DNA from: Ctena decussata
Taxonomy: Eukaryota > Mollusca > Bivalvia > Lucinida > Lucinidae
DNA length: 64,000 nucleotides
Assembly (NCBI GenBank): GCA_963989385.1
Contig: OZ022508.1
Coordinates: 54,847,087-54,911,086 of the forward strand
Direction: 5' to 3'
Position 1 is the stretch's first letter; the number at the start of each line of letters is the position of its first letter. Made by a program: the position numbers and the translations under genes. Of the stretch, positions 45,181 through 55,737 are shown piece after piece. The notes beneath the pieces are model-generated. The model was not told the DNA's origin. It saw only the letters and a program-made list of their open reading frames with translations, and did no database searches.

Positions 45181-46240
45181 TGAAAAACAGTGTATGTACT
45201 TATTTGATGAAAGGACGATTTGCTTTTATACATTCTATTCAACAATATTTTTGTTCATATTAGGAGAATGGGGTGTGTAGGGGTGGGGGTGTGGAATTAA
45301 TAAACTGCTATGTGTGCAACATAATCCTGATAAAGGTTACAGGGATTTGAGTCTCCAGCCAGAATGAAACTTAGTATGTCACTTAACCTACTCCTCAGTT
45401 ATTTAAAATGCAGCTCGGGTTTTGAATACAATCAATCGATTGTGGTTAATCATTGATATGATTCAATCATTTGTCACCGAAAATGGTATGTCTGAAAATC
45501 ATGCTTCATGTCAAATAAAGATTTCCTCAAATTTCATGAACTGATTTTTTTCTTCTTTCCTTTTTTGTTTTTAAATCCTTGTGGATTGATTATTTCATGC
45601 CCGATATATGTACCAATTAAACCAGTTATCGTAACATGTATCGAGAGAATTTCCCTCCATTTCCTATCAATAATTAGATCGCTTCCAGCTTTTTTCATTA
45701 TGAGCCGTATTTTCATGGAACTGACGCAGATTCTGAATGACCTGTAAATCAGCTAGTCGTTAGCGTGACAAAGTAGCCATTTCACCAACCATGTGGGCCG
45801 TGGCGAAAGTACTTCCTGCTGATGTACTTTCTGCCAAACACTGACTGCACTAATTTGGCAATGAAAATTCTTGTAAATTTCCTGATTTGACATATGTTGT
45901 GGATACTCATTAGAACTGCCTTATAAAGGCAGTTCTAAAGAGCTCCCACTACATATGTTTTGACAGAATTTTAGAAATAAAATTTTTTATTACCCCAAAA
46001 AATTTGCCCTATTTGAAACTCCATAATCTCATGATTACGGACACACAAAACATTCCCATCTAGAACTATGAATGCCAATGACGTCAGAATTGTGATAAAA
46101 GGCTATGTTTGGAAATAATGAACCCATCAATGGATCTAATACACAGCTACGAATAGAAACATACATGATTTAAGGCTATAGTTATCAAGCGATTATCATT
46201 GTTTTGGTACATTTTGTACAAATCCCTGTTTCTGCCACTG
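45181..46240. other. intronic sequence with a family C relic and motif-rich stretch
   Basis: About 45885-46022 is a degenerate family C copy (catatgttgtggatactcat tagaactgcctt / aaggcagttctaaagagctc). At 45660-45690 cctatcaataattagatcgc combines an ATCAAT Onecut-like core and a TAATTA homeodomain core. Otherwise unique. Confidence 0.45.
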
Positions 46241-46246
46241 CATGTC

Positions 46247-46480
46247 AGATGGATGGATGGATGGATGACTTTCAATTTTACATCCTTTTCAACAGTGTTT
46301 CAGTCATATCAGGATGATGGGAGGGTGATCATGAAGTGCTGTGCAACAAAACTCCATTTGCAGTTGAAAAGATTTTGCTTCCCGCAGGAATCGAAAATGC
46401 TTTGGGACCTGACAAAACAGTGAAAAATCAGATCAGCAAATCAGATCAGCAACAATCACCTGCCCATCCTGAGGCCCCTT
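46247..46480 (-). mobile_element. tRNA-derived SINE, diverged copy
   Basis: Tail (ggatggatggatggatgac on plus), central domain (ttttacatccttttcaacag tgtttcagtcatatcagg) and a head with a box B-like word ttcgattcctgcggg on minus. CATGTC at 46241-46246 and 46481-46486 may be the target duplication. A 15-bp word (aaatcagatcagcaa) is duplicated in the head. Confidence 0.75.
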
Positions 46481-46509
46481 CATGTCCAACACTTCATAGA
46501 ATTACATAG

Positions 46510-46720
46510 TTAACTCTTTCAGTACCAAAAAGCAGACGACAAAATTTACGTCTGCAAAAATTAAAATACTGCCTTGTCCAAGACATTTCCTATTGAGAAT
46601 TCAAAGACTAGAAGGCAAACAGTGTAGATCTAGATGAGGCGGCTCATCATGAGCCGCCTCATCAGGATCTACGCTGTTTGCAAATTTTGCTAATTGCTTC
46701 ACTGGGGCTTAAAGAGTTAA
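46510..46720. mobile_element. piggyBac-like MITE (family B), copy B9
   Basis: TTAACTCTTTCAGTACC ... GGGGCTTAAAGAGTTAA. It is an inverted-orientation copy of the B1/B2 subtype (cttcactggggcttaaag at the right end), with the central stem gatgaggcggctcatcatg / agccgcctcatcagg. Confidence 0.85.
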
Positions 46721-47100
46721 GATTTTTAGATCTATGTTTAGGTACCTATTAAAGTGGTCATTAGGGGTGTTTAGTGGCTAATAAGCTGGACAGGTGTAGC
46801 AACATCTGGTTCTTGGCTTGACATAAGTGTGCCAAACAATGGCTACCTGTTTTGTCATGGTTGTCAAAGGTAACAAGGTGCTAATGAGGTAGTTAGTGCC
46901 CCTGGCAGGAGGCAAACTGTAAAACTGGACTGGACTCTAAGTTTGGAATGCGTGCAAATAAACTCCGGGCTATAGACTGCAGTCCAAAATCCAGATTTCA
47001 CAGGTCAAACTTTCCAAAGTCCTGGCCCAATATGCCCTGGTAGCTGTTTTAACTGAATTTTACAACCTCTGGAAAGACTAGAATCTGGGTATTAAGCAAA
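46721..47100. other. intronic unique sequence
   Basis: Nothing recognised between MITE B9 and the pearl-like cluster. Confidence 0.4.
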
Positions 47101-47373
47101 ACAAGAGGGCCATGGTGGCCCTGAATCGCTCACCTGAGCATTAATCAGTTCACTGGCTCTGGTGAAGATTTATAAGAGTTTTTACCATACATGGGAATGG
47201 CGGCCACCTTGGTCATGTGACCAAGATCATTTGAAGAACTTTCAATCCTTTGACCCATGTGCAGGCTCCATATGAAATTCGATCTGCCCAGTGGTTTCAG
47301 AGATGTTTGAAAATGTGTATGGATGGATGAAAGAGGCAGCTAAAACCAATACTGTAAGGCTCAGGTGAGCTGA
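47101..47373 (+). mobile_element. pearl-like element H2, short, no tandem core
   Basis: Start acaagagggccatggtggcc and ctgaatcgctcacctgag; end ggctcaggtgagctga. Both ends match H1, but the core is a unique ~230-bp sequence and the final hairpin is damaged. Confidence 0.7.
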
Positions 47374-47571
47374 AAATGGCAGAGTCGCTTCTCCGAAAAG
47401 TTCCCGTTCATGTTGAGTTCCTTTGATGGATTTGAACTAGACTTAACTAGGCAAACACAGATGATAGAATGGTAGCATCATTATCTCACTGTGGTGAAAC
47501 TAATGTATTCCAAGGAGTTTGTGGCTGGCATCATTGCAATGTTAGTTCTGATTCTTGCAACATAACTTAAT

Positions 47572-49395
47572 TTAGATTTGACCTAGTGACCTAGCTTTTG
47601 GCCCGACATGACCCAGTTTCAAACCGGATATTGTAAGAATAAACATTCTGACAAAGTTTCATTGAGATTGGATCAAAACTGTGCCCTCTGGAGCGTAAAC
47701 AAGGTCGTTCTTATATTTGACCTAGTGACCTAGTTTTTGATCCGACACAAACCAGTTTCAAACTTTACCTAGATTTCATTAAGGTAAACATTCTGACAGA
47801 GTTTCATGAAGATTGGATCAAAACTGTGCCCTCTAGGGTGTACACAAAGTTTTTCTTAGATTTGACCTAGTGACCTAGTTTCTGATCTGACGTGACTCAG
47901 TTTCATAAGGGGCATATATAGATGGACAATAAACATTTTGACATAGTTTCATGAAGATTGGATCAAAACTATTCCTTCTAGTGCGTACACGAGGTTTTTC
48001 TAAGATTTGCCCTAGTAACCTAGTTTTTGACCAGACATGACCTACTTTCAAACTTGGCCTAGAGTTTATGGAGATAAACATTCTGACAAAGTTTCATAAA
48101 GATTGGATCAAAACTGTGTCCTCTAGAGCGTACACACAGTTTTTCTATGATTTGACCAAGTGAGCTAGGTTTTGATCCAACATGACCCAGTTTCAAATTT
48201 GTCCTTCATATTATGAGGATAAACATTCTGATAAAGTTTCATGAACTTTGGATCAAAACTGTGCCTTCTAGAGCGTACACAAGGTTTTTCTAAGATTTGA
48301 CCTAGTGACCTAGTTTTTGACCCGACATGACCCAATTTCGAACTTGGCCTAGAGTTTATGGAGATAAACATTCTGACAATGTTTTATAAAAATTGGATCA
48401 AAACTGTGTCCTCTAGAGCGTACACAATGTTATTCTATGATTTGACCTAGTGACCTAGTTTTTGACCCAACATGACCCAGTTTGGTACTTGTCCTAGATA
48501 TTATAAAGATAAACATTCTGACAAAGTTTCATGAACTTTGGATGAAAACTGTGCCTTCTAGAGTGTACACAAGGTTTTTCTAAGATTTGACCTACTGACC
48601 TAGTTTTTGACCCAACATGACCCAGTTTCAAATTTGGCCTAGAGTTTATGGAGATATATATTCTGACAACGTTTCATATAGATTGGATCAAAACTGTGTC
48701 ATCTAGAGCGTACACAAGGGTTTTCTATGATTTGACCTAGTGACCTAGTTTTTGACCCGACGTGACCCAGTTTCGAACTTGTCCTAGATATTATGAGGAT
48801 AAACATTCTGACAAAGTTTCATGAACTTTGGATGAAAACTGTGCCTTCTAGAGTGTACACAAGGTTTTTCTAAGATTTGACCTAGTGACCTAGTTTTTGA
48901 CCCGACGTGACCCAGTTTCAAACTTGTCCTAGATATTATGAGGATAAACATTCTGACAAAGTTTCATGAACTTTGGATGAAAACTGTGCCTTCTAGAGTG
49001 TACACAAGGTTTTTCTAAGATTTGACCTAGTGACCTAGTTTTTGACCCGACGTGACCCAGTTTCCAACTTGTCCTAGATAATATAAAGATAAACATTCTG
49101 ACAAAGTTTCATGAACTTTGGATGAAAACTGTGCCTTCTAGAGTGTACACAAGGTTTTTCTAAGATTTGACCTAGTGACCTAGTTTTTGACCCGACATGA
49201 CCCAGTTTCGAACTTGGCCTAGATTTTATGGAGATAAACATTCTGACAAAGTTTCAGAAAGATTGGATCAAAACTGTGCCCGCTAGAGTGTACACAAGCA
49301 AAAGTTGAGGGACGGACGTCCGGACGTACGACGGACGACGGACATCAGGGTATCCCAAAAGCTCACCCTGAGCACTTCGTGCTCAGGCGAGCTAA
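47572..49395 (+). mobile_element. pearl-like element H3, 5'-truncated, about 12 repeats
   Basis: The same 145-bp unit as in H1 (gacctagtgacctagttttt at 47719, 47864, 48298 and so on to about 49167), then gacggacgtccggacg, then the hairpin gagcacttcgtgctc and aggcgagctaa. Alternate units share variants (cttggcctagagtttatgg versus cttgtcctagatattatgag), so a 290-bp dimer is visible. The last units before the 3' end are almost identical to each other. No 5' hairpin is seen. Confidence 0.8.
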
Positions 49396-49402
49396 AAAGT
49401 AA

Positions 49403-49574
49403 ACCAGAGGGCCAATGGCCCTATATCGCTCACCTGAGCACTGAAGCACTGAGGTTACAGCAACAAAACACCATGCACAACACCAATAAAAACACCATTT
49501 ATGTAGAGGATAATATCACAAACATTTATGCAAACAAAAGCTCACCCTGAGCACTTCGTGCTCAGGCGAGCTAA
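49403..49574 (+). mobile_element. pearl-like element H4, minimal (172 bp)
   Basis: accagagggccaatggccct atatcgctcacctgag at the start and agctcaccctgagcacttcg tgctcaggcgagctaa at the end, with only about 100 bp of AC-rich sequence between. It begins 8 bp after the end of H3 and ends with the same hairpin variant (caggcgagctaa). Confidence 0.75.
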
Positions 49575-50094
49575 AAATAGCCATCAGAGGAGATGGCAAA
49601 TCCCCCGACCAAAGACCCCCATGGGCCTTTGTAAAAAGGGTGCACTTCAAAACACATATTAGTAATATATTGTCGTTCGTTTATGCTTCTGATTGACATT
49701 AACTGTTAACAGATGCATGATTATCTAACACTCAGACTAAAACAGTATGCTTGACTGCTAAAAAGAGGTAATATCTCAAACAGCCACCATATACACAAAT
49801 GTATAGCATACGATACATTCAACTTTCAAAATGTGTGAATAACTTCTAAAGTACAAGCCCTACAAATCTAATTTTGAGCTCTCTAGTAAGTGAATTTGGA
49901 CAAAGAATCCAAATCTGGATTTTTTTTTTTTTTTTTGGGGGGGGGGTGGTCACGGGAATGTGGAGGGGTAAGAGAGAGTTAGGAGCACTGATAAGATATC
50001 ACAGCATGATCATCAATATTCTAAAAGGTACACAGTTATTCAAATTCTGGAGCTGGCCAGGGTTATACAGTTATGGAGCAGAGACTCAAACAGC
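49575..50094. other. intronic sequence with a T/G homopolymer
   Basis: A run of about 18 T followed by about 10 G lies near 49920-49947; otherwise unique. It may include the lost left end of H5. Confidence 0.45.
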
Positions 50095-51105
50095 AGCTCA
50101 AACTACCAAAGGGAAATAATTCACTGAGTCTAAAAGCAAGAGTTATCATTTATGTATGAGACAAATTGTCATGACCTTTCCTGCATATCTGTGAAGTATC
50201 ATGAAAATATTTCAAAAGGTATTCAAGCTATGGAGCAGACACCTAAAATCATCAAAGGGAAATAACTCCAAAAGTAAGAAAGCAAGAGTTGTCATTCTTA
50301 TTCGCGACACATCATCATGACCTGTTCTACATATCTGTGAAGTTTCATGAAAATATTCCAAAAGGTATTCAAGTTATAGAGCGGACACGAAATCAGACCT
50401 AAAACCATCAAGGGGAAATAACTCAAAAAGTAAGAAAGCAGGAGTTGTCATTCTTGTTCACGACACATTGTCATGACCTGTTCTACATATCTGTAAAGTA
50501 TCATGAAAGTATTCCAAAAGGTATTCAAGTTATAGAGCGGACACGAAATCATACCTACAATGATCAAGGGGAAATAACTCAAAAAGTAAGAAAGCAAGAG
50601 TTGTCATTCTTTTTCGCGACACACCGTCATGACCTGTTCTACATATCTGTGAAGTATCATGAGAATATTCCAAAGGGTATTCTAGTTATAGAGCGGACAC
50701 GAATCTGCCAAAAAATCACACCTAAAATGATCAAGGGAAAATAACTCAAAAAGTAAGAAAGCAAGAGTTGTCATTCTTGTTCGCGACACATCGTCATGAC
50801 CTGTTCTACATTTCTATGAAGTATCATGAAAATATTCCAAAGGGTATTCAAGTTACAGAGCGGACACGAAACTGCCAAAAAATCACCAAAGGGGAGATAA
50901 TTCAAAAAGTACAATAGCAAGAGTTACCATTGTTGTACGCGACACATCGTCATGACCTGTTCTACATAACTGTGAAGTATCATGAAAATATTCAAAATGG
51001 TATTCAAGATATAGAGCGGACAAGAAAGTGTTTACGGACGGACGGACGGACGGACGGACGCCAGGCTCATCGCTATATCCCCCGAACCTTTCGGTCGGGG
51101 GATAA
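50095..51105 (+). mobile_element. pearl-like element H5 (different core and ends)
   Basis: Six units of about 145-168 bp carry agcaagagttgtcattctt, catgacctgttctacatat, gtgaagtatcatgaaaatat and gttatagagcggacacgaa (unit word at 50137, 50282, 50438, 50593, 50761, 50917). Then an ACGG array (51036-51061) and the 3' hairpin tatcccccgaacc / ggtcgggggata. The hairpin differs from H1/H3, but the order repeats-ACGG-hairpin is the same. Confidence 0.75.
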
Positions 51106-52734
51106 ACAAGAGTTGTCAGAAGACAACGAAGCGCGCCTTATGGGTGCCTGCCTCTCAAGGTTACAAGTATCTTGACTCAAAACATTGATAACATAATTAA
51201 CCAGGGGTGAATGTGGTAGCTAGTGCACAAATGAAGTTTGCATCAGAAGCTAGACTAAGTCAGTTGTTCCCTTTGGCATACAGGGCCGACTTGTATGCCA
51301 CTATCTGGACACTTTGTGGACATTGAGGGTCGGGTCCTTGTGCACCAGACGGAGAGATACCAACTCAGTCTAACTTATAATGCCTCATGGTGACAAAGGG
51401 TGGTTTCCTAGTATGGGTTTTCACACCACCTTTACCCAGTACTAAGTCGGTCTGATGACACCTCCTTACCCTTTGCAGACTTCTCATGTTTCCTTTGGCC
51501 CCACCCCATAACCTCATCCCTAAGCTGAACCAGTTGTCAAAGCCTGGTCTCCATATAAACTATTTCATCTGTGATCATTATGTCCAGTTTCTTATTCTCC
51601 AGGGCAAGTAATGGTACCAGACTTATGATTTTATTCCCATTTTGCAAGTGTTTAATATGACCTGTTATACATTCTGACCCCTGGCCCCACCCAGGGGAAC
51701 TCTACCATAAAGTCAAAGATGTTGGTCTGGGTAAGTATCATACTACATCTAAACTTTGTAGCATATAAGGTATTGAAGTTATGAGCTCGAAGAGAAATGT
51801 TTATTCATATTGCACAAAATCACTCAGCCATGAATAAAGGTCAAGGACACAAGAGTCTGCATGGATGCTTTGCTGCTGCTGCAACCCAATGCTCCAGGGA
51901 CAGTCCTGACCAAATACGAAGAGGAAGTGATCTATAAATAGTATGAGGTCATTCGCAATGTCAGGCTGATCCACTATGCCAGGTATAATGTTAATTCATC
52001 AAATAGTGTTAGAGATATACGGCAAAATCAATAGACCATGAATAAAGGTCAAGGGCACAGGAGTTAGCATGGATGTTTTGTAGCAGCTGTAATTGTAGGG
52101 ATATGTTTTTTTGTCCAAGTATCAACTCTCTTTTCTCAAAGGTATTATGAAAATTGAAAATATTGCCTTCAAAACAGTGCCAAACAGCAAAGTCAATCAA
52201 CCGTAACATATGGGTCAAGGACACACAATTGTGTGATGCTGCTGCTGCAGTCATATGGATGTATATATGTACCAAGTATGATGACTGTAGCTACTGTAGT
52301 TTGTAAGATACAGTGTTAAACATCGAGTTAAACGCAAAAGTTAACATTGGTTAACCTGATCACGGACGCCGACGAGGACGCTGACGGAGACGTGAACGCG
52401 AACGTGGACGCTAACGCTAACGCTAACGGATACTCAGACTACGACGCCGGGGGTATCGCATAAGCCCTCCTTTGCTTCGCAAAGGCGCGCTAAAATGGAT
52501 GTATATATGTACCAAGTATGATGACTGTAGCTACTGTAGTTTGTAAGATACAGTGTTAAACATCGAGTTAAACGCAAAAGTTAACATTGGTTAACCTGAT
52601 CACGGACGCCGACGAGGACGCTGACGGAGACGTGAACGCGAACGTGGACGCTAACGCTAACGCTAACGGATACTCAGACTACGACGCCGGGGGTATCGCA
52701 TAAGCCCTCCTTTGCTTCGCAAAGGCGCGCTAAA
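51106..52734 (+). mobile_element. pearl-like element H6 with duplicated 3' end
   Basis: It starts acaagagttgtcagaagaca acgaagcgcgcc directly at the end of H5 and ends in cctttgcttcgcaaaggcgc gctaaaa. The subterminal words gaagcgcgcc and ggcgcgct are inverted. The body includes loosely repeated blocks (gtcaaggacacaagagtctg, gtcaagggcacaggagttag, gtcaaggacacacaattgtg). A GACGCN-rich tract replaces the plain ACGG repeat. Confidence 0.7.
52255..52734. repeat. exact 240-bp tandem duplication of the H6 3' end
   Basis: 52255-52494 and 52495-52734 appear identical base for base, beginning atggatgtatatatgtacc and each ending in the 3' hairpin plus gctaaaa. Two complete 3' termini therefore lie in tandem. 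Confidence 0.95.
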
Positions 52735-54313
52735 AATGAGCTTTATCCCCCCTTAATGGCTTCTCAGAAGATCTTTGGCCAAAAAAAATAATGAAAATTT
52801 GGCCTTTCAGCTGCAATGGCAACCAATCAAAATCAGGTATTTGGGAAAAATTCATATGGCTGGAAAAGGACTACTCCAGGAACATTTCTGTAAAGTTTTG
52901 TCAAAATATCTGCAGTAACACAGAAATAAATACCAAATGTCCACTTTCCCCATTATAAGTCTATGGAAATTTATGTTGCCATAGCAACGAATTCACATGG
53001 GCAATGATAATATAAAACATACTTTAGATAGAGGCTAATGTTATTAATATGTATGCGAAGTATCAGCTTCATCCCCCTCATAGCTTCACTTTTCCCATTA
53101 TAAGTCAATGGAAATTATAAGTTGCCATAGCAACCAAAGTTCTTATGGGATTGAGGGAAAAAGAATAAACTTTATGTAGAGGCTACTGTCATCTACACGT
53201 TTGCACAATATCAGCTTCATCCCCTATATGGCTTCTGAGGAGCAGATTTTTTTTTTTTTCTTGAAAATTTACCCTATATTTTGCCATGGCAACCAATCAA
53301 ATTCAGCGATTTGGAGAAAATTCATATGAATCGTAGAGGACTACTCAAGAAACATTTCTGTAGAAAAAAAAATCTAAATAACTGCAGTGAGACAGCAAAA
53401 ATTGCCAATTTCCATTTTCCCCATTATAAGTCAATGGAAACTCTTATTTGCCATAGCAACCAAACTGCTGGAGCAATTGCCATGCAAAACAGTAATTCTA
53501 TAGAGGCTAGTACTAAGGTTCTTTCTGTAAAGTTTGAGCTTTATTGGCCACATAGTTTCTGCGAAAATGATTTTTTAATATTTTTCTATTTTTAACCATT
53601 CGGTTGCAATGGCAACCAGCCAAACTGCGCAATTTGCATAAATTTAACATGGCTGGTTAAAGACTACTCAAGGTACATTTCTATGATAGTTTTGTCAAAA
53701 TATCTGCATTGGCATAGCAATAAATGCAAATTTTCCATTTTGCCATTATAAGTCAATGGCAACTTTAAGTTCCCATAGCAACCAAACTGCTGGAGCAACT
53801 GCCAAGAAAAACAGTACTTTTATAGAAGCTAGTACTAAGATCCTTTCTGTGAAGTTTGAGCTTTATTGGTTGCATAGTTTCTGAGGAGATGATTTTTGAA
53901 TATTTTTTCTATTTTTAACCATTCGGTTGCCATGGCAACCAGCCAAATTGTGCAATTTACATGAAGTTCATGTGGTTGATAGAGGAATGCTCAAGGAACA
54001 TTTCTGTAAAAGTTCTGTCAAAATATCTGCAGTGACATAGCAATAAATGCAAATTTTCAATTTTTCCCATACAAGTCAATGGAAACTTTAAGTTGCCATA
54101 GCAACCAAAGTTCTGAAGCGATTTGAATAAAAAACAGTATTATTGGTTCCCCCTGCATATAGATGCTATACATGAAATTTGGTAACGATGGGCCTTATAG
54201 TTTCAGAGGAGATGTCGTTTGAAAATATTGACGGACGACGGACGGACGGACGGACGACGGATGCCTGCCTATACTATAAGCTCACCTGTGAGCCTTCGGC
54301 TCAGGTGAGCTAA
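52735..54313 (+). mobile_element. pearl-like element H7, long-unit core
   Basis: Units of about 325-470 bp carry ggcaaccaatcaaaatcagg, tcatatggctggaaaaggac, ttctgtaaagttttgtcaa, cccattataagtcaatgg and gttgccatagcaacc (restarting near 52817, 53287, 53611, 53934). Then an ACGG array (about 54230-54258) and the hairpin gagccttcggctc with aggtgagctaa, the same terminal word as H1. No 5' hairpin is seen after the end of H6. Confidence 0.75.
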
Positions 54314-55150
54314 TAAAATATCAAGTACAGTCATTTTAGTATTTTTTCTGTTAGTAGATATCAATTAGTAGACACTTAGTAGATATCAATTTGTCCTTGG
54401 AAATGTGAAAGACCATAAAAAATTATAAAGTATCTCTTTCTTTTCTCTTTTTCTTTGTTTTCTTTTTCTTTTTTGTCCCATTTTTCTGATGCTAAACACC
54501 CAGATTCCTTTGTGCAAACTGACCCCTCCCCCTTAATCCCTTATAATTTCTGGCTCCTATTTCATCTTGTTTCTTGTTACCCCTGGCCTTTGATGGTATC
54601 ACATGGACAGGTGTTTGAGGTGTAAAGCCTATTATGCTGGCAGACAATTAAGCCATATTGCCAATGTCAACAGCGGCTTGAGGACTACAGTTAAGCCTCT
54701 TTGTTCTACAGTATTCCATCAAGTTTCAGATTGCGAAAAGTAAACATGGACACTGAGTGAAACTTGACATTGTGCCGCAACACACCTTTCTGAACAAACT
54801 TAGTTTATCATAGATTTCCATTACTGGGAAAATGGCAGACTTAAGCCAGCCTCACACCTACCATTTTCAGACTATTTTGCTGTCCAAAACAAGCTTCAGC
54901 ATGCAGGAAGACATCAGACTGAATATCATTTTATAAACATGAGAAATACTGAACAGAAATGCAAGAGGGAACAGGGTGTACCTGCTGTGTGGAACATGTA
55001 GACATGCTGCAGAAAACAGGATAGACCCAGATCTGAGCTTGTCAGTCACCCAACACTTTTATGAAACATTTAATTGGAGACAGATGAAACCTTACAAGAG
55101 ATAAGTTGGGTGCAAGTTAGAGGGTCATACAAGCATAAAACATCTAATAC
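54314..55150. other. intronic unique sequence
   Basis: A 24-bp word (agtagatatcaatt) recurs at 54352-54395; a pyrimidine tract lies at 54430-54490. Nothing else recognised. Confidence 0.45.
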
Positions 55151-55737
55151 TTAAAGGGTCAAAAATGAAAATAGCTGAATTTGCAAACAGTATAGATCCT
55201 GATAAGGTGACTCACAATGAACTCGGGTTTAAATCATATGCATCTACTGTGTTCTAGTCTTTGTATACTCAACAGGATATAGCTTGGACGAAGCATTTTA
55301 TGGAATTTTTGCAGACAACTATGTCATCTGCTCTTTGGTGTTATTGGGTTTACAGCCCCCCAAAAAGCAGACTACAACGTAAAACAATGTCTGCAAAATT
55401 TCTAAAAGTGTTTTGTCCAAGCTATATCTTTTTGAGCATTCAGGGATTAAAGGGCAAAGAGAGTAGATCCCACCTCATTTGAATCTATGCTGTTTGCTAA
55501 TTCAACTTCCTCAAAGAAAACGCACCAAGTTATTTAACTCTTAAACTTTAAAAGCACCAAAAAGCAGACGACAAAATTAACGTCTGCAAATTTTCAAAAA
55601 GTGTTTCATCTCAGCTAACTTATATTGAAAATTCAAAAACTATAGGGCAAACAGTGTAGATCTAGATGAGCCGCCTCATCAGAATCTACGCTGTTTGTAA
55701 ATTCTGCTTTTTTCATTTCTGGTACTTAAAGTGTTAA
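55151..55737. mobile_element. three piggyBac-like MITEs head to tail (B10-B12)
   Basis: Copies at about 55151-55349, 55350-55520 and 55541-55737. Each has the agcagacNacaa / tctgcaaa pair and the cagtgtagatc / tctacNctgtttg pair. Only the last keeps good TTAA ends (55541-55544; 55734-55737) and a clear central stem. The first two are diverged and share a boundary. Confidence 0.7.
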
